Of a stretch of DNA of 64,000 bases, positions 49,683 to 58,172 are shown piece after piece; position 1 is the first letter of the stretch, and each line of letters opens with the position of its first letter. Source of the DNA: Paenibacillus_AR sp051594765 (GTDB lineage: Bacteria > Bacillota > Bacilli > Paenibacillales > NBRC-103111). Below the pieces are notes generated by a model. The model made no database searches and had not been told where the DNA came from. It saw only the letters and a program-made list of their open reading frames with translations. The DNA lies in contig NZ_JBPPGJ010000001.1 in the NCBI RefSeq assembly GCF_051594765.1, forward strand, positions 310,001-374,000. Reading direction: 5' to 3'. The translations under genes and the position numbers were made by a program.

Positions 49683-50993
49683 TTATTTCCTCCGCCGGCG
49701 GCGTTCTTGGTTTTGCCTGATTTTGTCTTCCATGCCTTGTTCTGTCGCATGATAGACATGCCGGCCTTCCATCTCCTCGGGCATATAGGCCTGATCCACG
49801 TAGTGCCCCGGATAGTCATGGGGATATTGGTAGCCCTTATGTCCGAGGGTGGCTGCGCCCTTGTAGTGGGCGTCTCGCAGATGCATCGGCACGGTAGCTT
49901 TACCCGTCTGGGAGAGGGCCGATTGCACATTGCCGAGAGCAACGGCTACGGCATTCGACTTGGGGCTCTCCACGGCGAACAGGATGGCTTGGGCGATATT
50001 GTACTGGGCCTCGGGCAGCCCGATCTTCTGATACGCATCCATGGCCGTCACCGCCTGCACCATCGCCTGCGGATTGGCCAAGCCGATGTCCTCGCTGCAG
50101 CAGACGATTAGGCGCCGCAGGAAGGTCATCGGGTCCATGCCCAGCTTGTCTACGGCATAGACGTACCAGACCAATGCCGCGTCGGAGGAGCCCCGCAGGC
50201 TCTTGTGGAAGGCGGACAGCACGTCATACTGCGTAGACTCGTCCGCCTGGAGCCGGGGCTTGCGGATCGATTCCTCCGCCACGTCCAGTGTGACGCGGAT
50301 GCGTCCGTCCGCCGAAGGGGACGTGGTCAGGGCGGCCAGCTCCAGCGCGTTCAAGGCCCGGCGAATATCGCCGTTGGCCATGTTCGCGATGTGCTGGATC
50401 GCCGCCTCCTCCACGTCCAGCGGCAGGAAGCCCAATCCGCGGTCCGAATCGGCCAGCGCCCGGTGCATGGCGATAAGGGAATGGTCCCGGTTCAGCGCTT
50501 CCAATTGAAACAGCGTGGACCGGGACAGAAGTGCGCCATTCACATGGTGATACGGATTCTCCGTCGTGGCACCGATGAAGATGATGACGCCCTGCTCCAC
50601 CGCAGGCAGCAAGGCGTCCTGACGGGCGCTGTTGAAGCGATGGACCTCGTCCAGGAACAGGATGGTCTTGCGCCCGTACATGGCCTTGTTGGCCTCCGCT
50701 TGCTCGATGACCTCTCGTACGTCCTTCACGGAGGCTTCCACGGCGTTCAGCTTGACGAAGACGCCCTGGGTCCGCTGCGAGATGATATGGGCCAACGTCG
50801 TCTTGCCGGTGCCCGGAGGGCCGTACAGCAGGATCGACGAGACCCGGTCCGCTTCGATGGCGCGCCGCAGGAGACGGCCCGGACCGACGATATGCTCCTG
50901 GCCGATGTATTCCTCCAAGGTCCGGGGCCGCATACGGTCTGCCAGCAGCTTGGCCCCCGAATCCTGGTTCATCTGGTAGGTGAACAGATCCAT
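49683..50993 (-). CDS. rarA: Replication-associated recombination protein RarA (YrvN/MgsA)
   Basis: 436 aa AAA+ ATPase: Walker A GPPGTGKTTLAH, Walker B TILFLDEVHR, sensor region GATTENPYHHVNGALLSR and the helical C-terminal tetramer domain. It works at stalled replication forks. AAGGG lies just before the ATG, 3 nt after the tcdA stop. In B. subtilis, cymR follows it directly; here the accessory region intervenes. Confidence 0.94.
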   Translation of the reverse strand: MDLFTYQMNQDSGAKLLADRMRPRTLEEYIGQEHIVGPGRLLRRAIEADRVSSILLYGPPGTGKTTLAHIISQRTQGVFVKLNAVEASVKDVREVIEQAEANKAMYGRKTILFLDEVHRFNSARQDALLPAVEQGVIIFIGATTENPYHHVNGALLSRSTLFQLEALNRDHSLIAMHRALADSDRGLGFLPLDVEEAAIQHIANMANGDIRRALNALELAALTTSPSADGRIRVTLDVAEESIRKPRLQADESTQYDVLSAFHKSLRGSSDAALVWYVYAVDKLGMDPMTFLRRLIVCCSEDIGLANPQAMVQAVTAMDAYQKIGLPEAQYNIAQAILFAVESPKSNAVAVALGNVQSALSQTGKATVPMHLRDAHYKGAATLGHKGYQYPHDYPGHYVDQAYMPEEMEGRHVYHATEQGMEDKIRQNQERRRRRK

Positions 50994-50996
50994 CCC

Positions 50997-51746
50997 TTAC
51001 AGCCCCTGCTTGGCCAGCAGATCCCGAACAACCACACTGACCATGATCAGCCCCGCCACTGGCGGCACAAACGCGTTGCTCGCCGGCGGATTCTGGGCCT
51101 TGCGGATCTCCGGCGCATTCTCCGGCACGATCTTCTGGGTCACGTCCTCCCGCGGCCGCATCGGCTCCTCCGTGGAGAAGACCACCTTGACTCCCTTCGT
51201 AATGCCGTCCTTGCGCAGCCGCTGCCGGACCACCCGGGCAATGGGGTCCATGCTGGTCTTGGAGATGTCGGCCACCTGGAAGCGGGACGGATCCATTTTG
51301 TTAGCGGCGCCCATGCTGGAGATGACGGGGATCTTGCGGGACAGGCACTGCTTGATCAGGTGGATCTTGTACTCGATGGTATCCGATGCGTCCAGCACGT
51401 AGTCGAGCGGGTACTTGAAGAGCTCCTCGTAGGTCTCCTCCGTATAGAACATCCTGAGCGCTACCGCGTCGCATTCCGGATTGATGTCGGCGATCCGCTG
51501 CTTCATAAGCTCCGCCTTGGGCTGGCCCACAGTGGACAAGAGCGCGTGTATCTGCCGGTTAATATTCGTGATGTCGACGACGTCCTTGTCGATCATGATG
51601 ATTCGTCCCACACCGGACCGGGCCAAGGCTTCCGCCGCGATGGAGCCGACGCCGCCTATCCCCAGCACCGCCACCGTACTGTTCTTCATCACCTGTAGCC
51701 CCTCCGGGCCCAGTGCCAGTTCCGTTCTCGAAAATTGGTTCAACAT
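50997..51746 (-). CDS. tcdA: tRNA threonylcarbamoyladenosine dehydratase TcdA (YrvM)
   Basis: 249 aa E1-like ATP-binding protein (VAVLGIGGVGSIAAEALARS; DASDTIEYKIHL; SSMGAANKMDPSRF). It cyclises t6A37 to ct6A in tRNA using ATP. AGGAGGT lies 11 nt before the ATG. Conserved in place between aspS and rarA. Confidence 0.92.
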   Translation of the reverse strand: MLNQFSRTELALGPEGLQVMKNSTVAVLGIGGVGSIAAEALARSGVGRIIMIDKDVVDITNINRQIHALLSTVGQPKAELMKQRIADINPECDAVALRMFYTEETYEELFKYPLDYVLDASDTIEYKIHLIKQCLSRKIPVISSMGAANKMDPSRFQVADISKTSMDPIARVVRQRLRKDGITKGVKVVFSTEEPMRPREDVTQKIVPENAPEIRKAQNPPASNAFVPPVAGLIMVSVVVRDLLAKQGL

Positions 51747-51796
51747 ACCGCTGCAATACCTCCTGTAATCCCTCGAAAAAGTATTGGAAGGATGGA

Positions 51797-51817
51797 AAGG
51801 GAGCCCAGGGCTCCCTT
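51797..51817 (-). terminator. Weak hairpin between aspS and tcdA
   Basis: AAGGGAGCCC (51797-51806) pairs with GGGCTCCCTT (51808-51817); the - strand then reads TCCATCCTT, so termination is probably partial. Confidence 0.5.
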
Positions 51818-51831
51818 ATCCTTGTTATTTC

Positions 51832-53616
51832 TTATTGTTTCCCGGCAGGCTGCTTCAAAGCCACCCGGATGGACAAATCGTCCAGCTGATGATCGTCTAC
51901 GGGACTCGGAGCGTCCATCAGGAGATCCGTTGCGCTGGCCGTCTTCGGGAAGGCGATGATCTCCCGGAGGTTGTTGCGTGCGGCGATCAGCATCACCAGA
52001 CGGTCGAAGCCGAAGGCGAAGCCGCCGTGGGGAGGAGTGCCGTATTCGAAGGCGTCCATTAGGTAGCCGAACTTCTCTCGTGCCAGCTCCGGGCTGAAGC
52101 CCAGGGCCGCGAACATCTTCTCCTGCACGTCGCGCTTGTAGATACGCATCGAGCCGCCGCCGACTTCGTAGCCGTTCAGCACCAGGTCATAGGCCTGTGC
52201 CCGGATTTGGCCCGGATCGGTGTCGAAATAGGCCAGGTCCTCATCCTTCGGACGGGTGAACGGATGATGCTCCGCCACGTAGCGCTTCGCATCCTCGTCG
52301 TAGCTCAAGAGCGGGAAGTCCACGACCCACAGGAACTTGAACTCGCTCTCATTGATGAGACCCAGGTCCTTGCCGATCTTCAGTCGCAGGTTGCCCAGAA
52401 CATCGTGAACCACCTTGGCCTTGTCGGCGGAGAAGATGAGCACGTCTCCCTCTTGAGCGTCCAGGCGCTCGGTCAGGGCGGCAATCTCCTGCTCGTTGAA
52501 GAACTTGACGATGGGGCCTTTCCACTCGCCGTCCTTGATCTGAATCCAGGCCAATCCCTTGCCGCCATAGCGGGAGGCGAACGGAGTCAGATCGTCCAGC
52601 TCCTTGCGGCTCCAGCTGGCGCAGCCCTTGGCGTTCAGAGCCTTGACGATGCCGCCGCCGGCCACGACGGAAGCGAACACCTTCACACCGCTGTTGGCCA
52701 CGATGTCGGAAACGTCCTTAAGCTCCAGGCCGAAGCGCAGGTCCGGCTTGTCGGAGCCATACTTGCCCATGGCATCGGCATAGGTCAGACGCTGGAACGG
52801 ACGCGCAAGCTCCGTGCCGGTCGTCTCGCGGAACAGCTTCACCATCAGCTCCTCCAGCATGTCGAGCAGCTGGTCGCGGTCCAGGAAGGAGGTCTCGATG
52901 TCCACCTGGGTGAACTCCGGCTGGCGGTCCGCACGCAGGTCCTCATCCCGGAAGCAGCGGGCGATCTGGAAGTAGCGCTCCAGGCCGCTCACCATCAGGA
53001 GCTGCTTGTAGATCTGCGGCGATTGCGGCAGGGCGAAGAATTCACCCGGATGCACCCGGCTCGGCACCAGATAGTCGCGCGCGCCTTCCGGCGAGCTCTT
53101 GGTCAGGATCGGGGTTTCAACCTCCACGAAGCCGTTCTCGTCCAGATAATCACGGAAAATCTTGGCCGTCTTGGAGCGGAGCATCAGAGAGCGCTGCATC
53201 TCCGGACGGCGAAGGTCCAGATAGCGGTACTTCAAGCGGACGGATTCATCCACCTCCACACCGTCTTCAATGAAGAACGGAGGCGTCTTGGCCGCGTTCA
53301 TGATCTCGATCTCCGTCACCCGGATCTCGATGTCGCCCGTGACCAGGTTCGGGTTCTTGGTATCCTCGCTGCGCTCCACCACTTTGCCGCGAACCGCAAG
53401 CACGTACTCGCTCCGGGCCCGGTCGGCTATGGCAAGAGCTTCTCCGGAGAAGTCTGGGTTGAATACGACCTGGACGATACCGCTGCGGTCACGCAGATCG
53501 ATGAAGAGGACGCCGCCAAGGTCGCGGCGGCGCTGCACCCAGCCGTTCAGAGTAACGGTCGTGCCGACGTCGGCCTTGCTGAGCTGGCCGCATTGATGGG
53601 TTTTGAGCATGGACAT
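51832..53616 (-). CDS. aspS: Aspartyl-tRNA synthetase
   Basis: 594 aa, bacterial type: OB-fold anticodon domain (LNGWVQRRRDLGGVLFIDLRD split over 40-60), class II core (PEGARDYLVPSR, FRDEDLRADRQPEFTQVD), GAD insertion and C-terminal GFAFGFDRLVML. ATG 53616 lies 11 nt after GGAGG; the upstream in-frame ATG lacks a site. In the hisS-aspS operon controlled by a T-box. Confidence 0.96.
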   Translation of the reverse strand: MSMLKTHQCGQLSKADVGTTVTLNGWVQRRRDLGGVLFIDLRDRSGIVQVVFNPDFSGEALAIADRARSEYVLAVRGKVVERSEDTKNPNLVTGDIEIRVTEIEIMNAAKTPPFFIEDGVEVDESVRLKYRYLDLRRPEMQRSLMLRSKTAKIFRDYLDENGFVEVETPILTKSSPEGARDYLVPSRVHPGEFFALPQSPQIYKQLLMVSGLERYFQIARCFRDEDLRADRQPEFTQVDIETSFLDRDQLLDMLEELMVKLFRETTGTELARPFQRLTYADAMGKYGSDKPDLRFGLELKDVSDIVANSGVKVFASVVAGGGIVKALNAKGCASWSRKELDDLTPFASRYGGKGLAWIQIKDGEWKGPIVKFFNEQEIAALTERLDAQEGDVLIFSADKAKVVHDVLGNLRLKIGKDLGLINESEFKFLWVVDFPLLSYDEDAKRYVAEHHPFTRPKDEDLAYFDTDPGQIRAQAYDLVLNGYEVGGGSMRIYKRDVQEKMFAALGFSPELAREKFGYLMDAFEYGTPPHGGFAFGFDRLVMLIAARNNLREIIAFPKTASATDLLMDAPSPVDDHQLDDLSIRVALKQPAGKQ

Positions 53617-53645
53617 GGGAATGGATTCCTCCGATTTCGATATGA

Positions 53646-54905
53646 TTAATGAGTGGTTAACCAACTGGTGAATTCACTTAACGGAACCTTGGTCTGCTCG
53701 CCGGTGGACATCCGCTTCACAGAGATCTCTCCGGCTGCCAGCTCGTCATCGCCGAGGATGGCGACGTACTTGGCGTTGAAGCGGTCGGCGGATTTCATCT
53801 GGGCCTTCATCTTCCGGCCCAAGTAATCCTTCTCGGCTACGATGCCGGCCAGACGCAGCTGATACAGAAGCTTCGTCACTTCCCGCTCCGCCGCTTCGCC
53901 CATGCCGACCAGATAAGCGGCAAGCTCCGCTTCCTGCGGGATCGCCACCCCTTGGGCCTCCAGCACCAGTACGGTCCGCTCGAGACCGATGCCGAAGCCG
54001 ATGCCCGGCTGGTCGTTGCCCCCGATCTGGCCGACCAGGCCGTTATAACGGCCGCCGCCGCCGATGGTGTCGATGGCTCCGATGCCCTCCGCCTTGTACT
54101 CGAAGGCGGTGTGGGTGTAATAATCCAGGCCCCGCACCAATCTCGGATTGATGCTGAACGGAATGCCCATGCCGGTCAGATGGCTCTGGACGGCGGCGAA
54201 GTGGCTGCTGCATTCCTCGTCCAGGAACTCCAGCAGCTCCGGAGCACCGGCAAAATGATGCTGGTCCACCTTGCAATCCAGAACCCGCAAGGGGTTGCGC
54301 TCCATCCGCGATTGGCAGTCCTTGCACAGCACGTCCCGCTTGGGCTCGAGGAAGGCCAACAGCGACTCCCGGTAAGCTGCCCGGCTGGCCGGGTTGCCTA
54401 CGGAATTGATCTCCACCCGTACGCCCTGAATCCCCAGCTCCGTGTAGATGGTGTAGCCCAGCGCGATGACCTCGGCGTCGATGGCCGGGTCCGTCGCCCC
54501 GAAGGCTTCCACACCGAACTGGTGGAACTGCCGGTAACGCCCCGCCTGCGGCTGCTCATAGCGGAACATCGGACCGGTGTAATAGAGCTTGCAGACCTCC
54601 GGCTCGGCATACAGCTTGTTCTCCACGTAAGCGCGGACCACTCCGGCGGTTCCCTCCGGACGCAGGGAAATGCTGCGTTTGCCCTTGTCCAGGAAGGTAT
54701 ACATCTCCTTCTCCACGATGTCGGTCGTCTCGCCTACCCCGCGTTGGAACAGCTCCGTATGCTCGAAGATGGGGGTCCGGATCTCCTTATAGTGGAACCT
54801 GCGGCATACATCCCTGGCGGTCTTCTCGATATACTGCCAAGTCTCAACCGTACCCGGCAGGAAATCCTGGGTGCCCTTGGGCTTCTGAATACTCACGCTC
54901 GTCAT
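53646..54905 (-). CDS. hisS: Histidyl-tRNA synthetase
   Basis: 419 aa class II enzyme: KGTQDFLPGT near the N-terminus, LRPEGTAGVVRAY, and the histidine-specific motifs LVRGLDYYT and GGGGRYNGLVGQIGG. ATG 54905 follows GAAGGAAAGG. It is the first gene of hisS-aspS. Confidence 0.96.
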   Translation of the reverse strand: MTSVSIQKPKGTQDFLPGTVETWQYIEKTARDVCRRFHYKEIRTPIFEHTELFQRGVGETTDIVEKEMYTFLDKGKRSISLRPEGTAGVVRAYVENKLYAEPEVCKLYYTGPMFRYEQPQAGRYRQFHQFGVEAFGATDPAIDAEVIALGYTIYTELGIQGVRVEINSVGNPASRAAYRESLLAFLEPKRDVLCKDCQSRMERNPLRVLDCKVDQHHFAGAPELLEFLDEECSSHFAAVQSHLTGMGIPFSINPRLVRGLDYYTHTAFEYKAEGIGAIDTIGGGGRYNGLVGQIGGNDQPGIGFGIGLERTVLVLEAQGVAIPQEAELAAYLVGMGEAAEREVTKLLYQLRLAGIVAEKDYLGRKMKAQMKSADRFNAKYVAILGDDELAAGEISVKRMSTGEQTKVPLSEFTSWLTTH

Positions 54906-54924
54906 CCTTTCCTTCGGTCGAAAT

Positions 54925-55268
54925 AAAAAAATCTCCCGCCTCTGGCCACATGTGCCAGGGACGAGAGATTGGATCACCAATTTCCCGCGGTACCACCCGC
55001 AATTCGGAATCTACCCGTCCGGACGGTTACAGCCGCGCCGACGGAGGGGAAGAATCCGCTCTTCATACGGTTAACGCCCGCCATACGCAACGCCGTTACT
55101 GCTCGCCCGAACCGCAGATGCGGTCCCTCGGGTTCACGGGTTGTTCTCAGGGAGGTCTTTCCTTCGTCGCTTAACAGGAAGCTTCCAGCCTGGGCTTCCC
55201 TCTCTGAAGTTAAGTGTGACGAGTACTTTATCCCTTCAACGAATCACAGAAATATAGAACCTAATTTA
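54925..55268 (-). promoter_or_regulatory. T-box leader of hisS-aspS
   Basis: On the - strand the T-box sequence GGGTGGTACCGCGGG (54998-54984) is followed by a terminator: AATCTCTCGTCCCTGGC pairs with GCCAGAGGCGGGAGATT, then T7 (54926-54970). A long structured 5' part precedes it. In Firmicutes these leaders sense tRNA-His and/or tRNA-Asp; the specifier was not placed. Confidence 0.92.
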
Positions 55269-55274
55269 TACTAA

Positions 55275-55303
55275 ATTTTAATCAACGTGTCGGATAAAGT
55301 CAA
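55275..55303 (-). promoter_or_regulatory. Promoter of hisS
   Basis: On the - strand TTGACT (55303-55298) and TAAAAT (55280-55275), 17 bp apart, directly upstream of the T-box leader. Confidence 0.75.
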
Positions 55304-55569
55304 GTGGTCATCGGCAGCGCCCGCAAAAAAGAAAGAAACCCACGCCGGAAGCGCAGGTTTTAAGAGAAAATATATTTTAAAAAGGGGGTCGAGATTTATT
55401 ATAGGAAATCAATGTTAAAAGAAGATAAAAACAACGTTACAGTTCCATTACAAAATATAAAACGCTTTATTCTTCTCAAGAAAGCTAGTCTATTCTGATC
55501 GGCCAAGCATATATATGGTATCGCAAGGCTGAGATGACCTTGCTAATCGAGCGGCGGAGGGAATGGAAT
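55304..55569. other. Intergenic region between hisS promoter and acidic-protein gene
   Basis: AT-rich and without a clear gene. A 28-codon frame (55412-55498, +) has only AGGAA 4 nt before its ATG. No terminator or RNA gene recognised. It presumably contains the promoter of the acidic-protein gene. Confidence 0.4.
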
Positions 55570-55980
55570 ATGACAGAGGAAACCCGTGTTACGGAAGCTC
55601 TGGATCAAGTTCAGGAGGAAGTTGTGGGTTTGGTGGATGAGGCGGAGACTTCGGCGGAGGAAATCGAAGAATCGGAGGCAGCGCCCGTAGCGGAGGAAGC
55701 CGCCGAGCCGGACGAGCTCGAGGAAGGCGTCGAGTACCCCGACGATGAAGAGGAAGCCGAAGAGCCGGCTGAAGAGGATGACTCCGATGCAACGGATGAG
55801 GACGAGGAGCCCGAAGAGGATCTCCCCGCTGAAGAGGAAGAGGAGCTTGAAGAAGAGCCGGTTGAGGAGGACGAATCGGATATCGATCTCGATCCGGACG
55901 AGGAAGCCGACCCGGATGAGGCGGAAGAGCCGGTCGAAGAGGATGACGGCGAGGAAGCCGGCAGCTCCGAAGAAGCATAA
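55570..55980 (+). CDS. Highly acidic low-complexity protein (136 aa)
   Basis: 136 aa from ATG 55570 (GGAGGGAATGG upstream). After a helical N-terminus (MTEETRVTEALDQVQEEVVG) almost every residue is Glu, Asp, Ala, Pro or Ser, for example EEEELEEEPVEEDESD. No aromatic residue follows residue ~55. No signal or membrane segment. Likely disordered; it could buffer cations, bind basic proteins or mimic nucleic acid. No family recognised. The open frames on the other strand are shadows of the repeat. Confidence 0.75.
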   Translation: MTEETRVTEALDQVQEEVVGLVDEAETSAEEIEESEAAPVAEEAAEPDELEEGVEYPDDEEEAEEPAEEDDSDATDEDEEPEEDLPAEEEEELEEEPVEEDESDIDLDPDEEADPDEAEEPVEEDDGEEAGSSEEA

Positions 55981-56086
55981 GGACGACGGGAACCGCTTAA
56001 GCCCCACACCTGCCTGACGCCATCTCCGGCATCCTGGATTCCTCATGCGGAACCACCCCTCTTTCACCATATAGCCTATAACACAC

Positions 56087-56134
56087 AAAAGCCATCCTTA
56101 CGGGGAGTCCAGATCCCCATAAGAATGGCTTTTT
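56087..56134. terminator. Bidirectional terminator
   Basis: AAAAGCCATCCTTACGGGGA (56087-56106) pairs with TCCCCATAAGAATGGCTTTT (56114-56133), three interior mismatches, between convergent genes. Confidence 0.85.
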
Positions 56135-56192
56135 GGATTGCATCCGACGCCCCGGCGGGTGGCAGGAGGTCAGAAGTGCTTCAGGGCAATGC

Positions 56193-58163
56193 CTAGAAGC
56201 GGACGTTGACCAGCCCTTCCGTCAAGTCCTTGATCAAGAGGTACGCTTCCCCGTTCGTCAAAGACTGCTTGTTGGCGATCAGCTTGACGGTCTCCGGTTT
56301 CAAGAGCCGCTTGGCGGTCAGCTCCTGCTCCGCCTGCTCCGGCTTCACCGTTAACCCGCTGGCACGGGCCATGGAGTAGGCGGCCTGCTGAAGGGTCAAC
56401 GGCGAAGTCTTGGCCTGTTCCTCCGTCATGCCGGCGATGGCATTGGTCGCATCCCCCTTGAAGGACTGGGCATACATCCGCTTGGCCCCTCTCAGATGAT
56501 TGACGAAGCGCTGCGGGTTGCTTGGCTTGTTCAGCTCTTCATCCTTAAAATACAGATTGCCGTAAGAGCCGTTGACCAATCCCATATAAACGGCGGCCTT
56601 CAGGCCCGGATACGCCTTGTGGTTCATGTAGGAATGGACTTTGGGCGTATAGGGCTTCAAGTCCATCCCCTGGCCGTTGACCAGGTCCTGCATCTTGGCC
56701 ACCAAGTCCTTTGACTTCGAGAGCTCCCGGAAGCTGACGTTGTTGTCGATGGCCACCTTGGCTGCAGCGCCGGCGGATTGGGCCACCGCCATGCCAAGCG
56801 GGATGACCCGCGCGCTGCCGTGGGGCAGCGTGTCATAGCTGGCGGAGCGGCTCGTTACGAGCAGGCCGTCCACCTTCAGAGGCACCAGGCTGCGGAACGG
56901 CACGGCATACTTGTCCGGTACCATGGCCACCGCACCGAAATCTGCCGGACCGGTGGACTGGATGTCCACGGCATAGGATCCGAAGCCGACCCGGTCCCAC
57001 TGGTCTCTGCTCTCCAGCAGGTCCAGAATCGTCAGGCGGTATTCCCCGTAGATGTGCCGGGTTTCCCGGACATAGAGCTCAGGAGCGGTTCCGTCCAGCT
57101 CCAGCTTGTCGAATTCCGGATGCTTGCTCTTGATGAAGGCGAGAATGTGCGGCAGCTCTTTGTTGGCCGTCTCGTACGCTTGCTTCACCGACTCCGGATT
57201 GGTCGGATCCACTCCGAACAGCTGCAGGGCGTTGATGAGAATCGTCCCGTTATTTTGCCGTCCGATGTTCAGCCCGCGCATTCTGGCCTTCGCCGGATCC
57301 TGGGGCTTATAGTCCTTGATGTCCTTGTAGCCCCATGCCGAATAGACATCCGCCCCTGTGTCCGGGTCATTGTCGTTCTCCATCTTCTTGCGGACTTCCT
57401 TCCAAAAGGCATCATCCGCATTCTTCAGGCGGAAGACGGCGGTGACGGCCATAAGGGACTTAGGATCCCCCAGATCCTCCCGCCCTCTGCTGAAGGGCGC
57501 GCCCGCAGCGGCAGCAATGTCTGCATCCTGGGTGGCGTCCAGCACGGCCTTGGCCTTGACCAGCCGCTTCTCCCCGTTCTCCAGGGTAATGGTCAGGGCT
57601 TCGATCCTCTTGTTGCCGTCCTTCGCCTCTGCGGTAACCGGCTCGATGGCTTGCGTCTTGAGCAGAACCTCGATGTTCTTCTCCTTGGCCACCAGGTTCC
57701 GGAACACATTGGCTGCCGTGACCACATCGAAGGAAGTCCCTTCGACCTTGTCATAGAACTCCTGGAAGATCCCCTTGTTCAGCACATTGGGCTTCGGCGC
57801 CAGCCAGTCGTAGGTTTCCACGTCGTAATTGTTGTCCAGGGAGTTGAGCCACCCCAGGCTCATCAATCCCCCCAGAATGTCCCGGTTCCGGCCGTCCACC
57901 AGAAGCGTCTTGAGCCCGTTCCGTGCGGCGGATACCGCACCGGCCACACCTTCGGGGTCCGTGCCCACCACGATGACGTCGTAGGCCTCCTTCGGCGCCT
58001 TGACCGAGTCCACCTTCAGCAGCTCCTGTGCTTCCATCGTCTCGTTGTTCAGGCCTCCGCCGTATTTTTCCTTCCAGTACATGAAGGGACCGCCGATCCC
58101 GCCAAGCAGGATGAAGGTTAGAGCCAATATCGTCCATTTGTTCCGCAGCATGAAGTTAAGCAC
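56193..58163 (-). CDS. Membrane-anchored FAD-dependent oxidoreductase
   Basis: 656 aa. One N-terminal helix (~10-29) after basic residues implies that the body lies outside the cytoplasm. The main domain is of the FAD_oxidored type (PF12831): dinucleotide motif VIVVGTDPEGVAGAVSAARN, ILGGLMSLGWLNS, AVLDATQDADIAAAAGAPF. The second Gly of the GxGxxG motif is replaced (GTDPEG). The C-terminal ~70 residues resemble an SLH-like repeat (SPLTLQQAAYSMARASGLTV; LTNGEAYLLI). GTG 58163 has AGGA 3 nt away; ATG 58151 is possible. Substrate unknown. It lies 9 bp after hemZ, so may be cotranscribed. Confidence 0.8.
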   Translation of the reverse strand: MLNFMLRNKWTILALTFILLGGIGGPFMYWKEKYGGGLNNETMEAQELLKVDSVKAPKEAYDVIVVGTDPEGVAGAVSAARNGLKTLLVDGRNRDILGGLMSLGWLNSLDNNYDVETYDWLAPKPNVLNKGIFQEFYDKVEGTSFDVVTAANVFRNLVAKEKNIEVLLKTQAIEPVTAEAKDGNKRIEALTITLENGEKRLVKAKAVLDATQDADIAAAAGAPFSRGREDLGDPKSLMAVTAVFRLKNADDAFWKEVRKKMENDNDPDTGADVYSAWGYKDIKDYKPQDPAKARMRGLNIGRQNNGTILINALQLFGVDPTNPESVKQAYETANKELPHILAFIKSKHPEFDKLELDGTAPELYVRETRHIYGEYRLTILDLLESRDQWDRVGFGSYAVDIQSTGPADFGAVAMVPDKYAVPFRSLVPLKVDGLLVTSRSASYDTLPHGSARVIPLGMAVAQSAGAAAKVAIDNNVSFRELSKSKDLVAKMQDLVNGQGMDLKPYTPKVHSYMNHKAYPGLKAAVYMGLVNGSYGNLYFKDEELNKPSNPQRFVNHLRGAKRMYAQSFKGDATNAIAGMTEEQAKTSPLTLQQAAYSMARASGLTVKPEQAEQELTAKRLLKPETVKLIANKQSLTNGEAYLLIKDLTEGLVNVRF

Positions 58164-58172
58164 CGTCCTGAT

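Noticed and set aside
55412..55498. 28-codon + frame before the acidic gene
   Set aside because: Weak ribosome site, AT-rich context and no terminator; likely chance.
55543..56088. Long open frames on both strands over the acidic gene
   Set aside because: GAA/GAG/GAC repeats leave all frames open; only the + frame at 55570 has a ribosome site and sensible composition.
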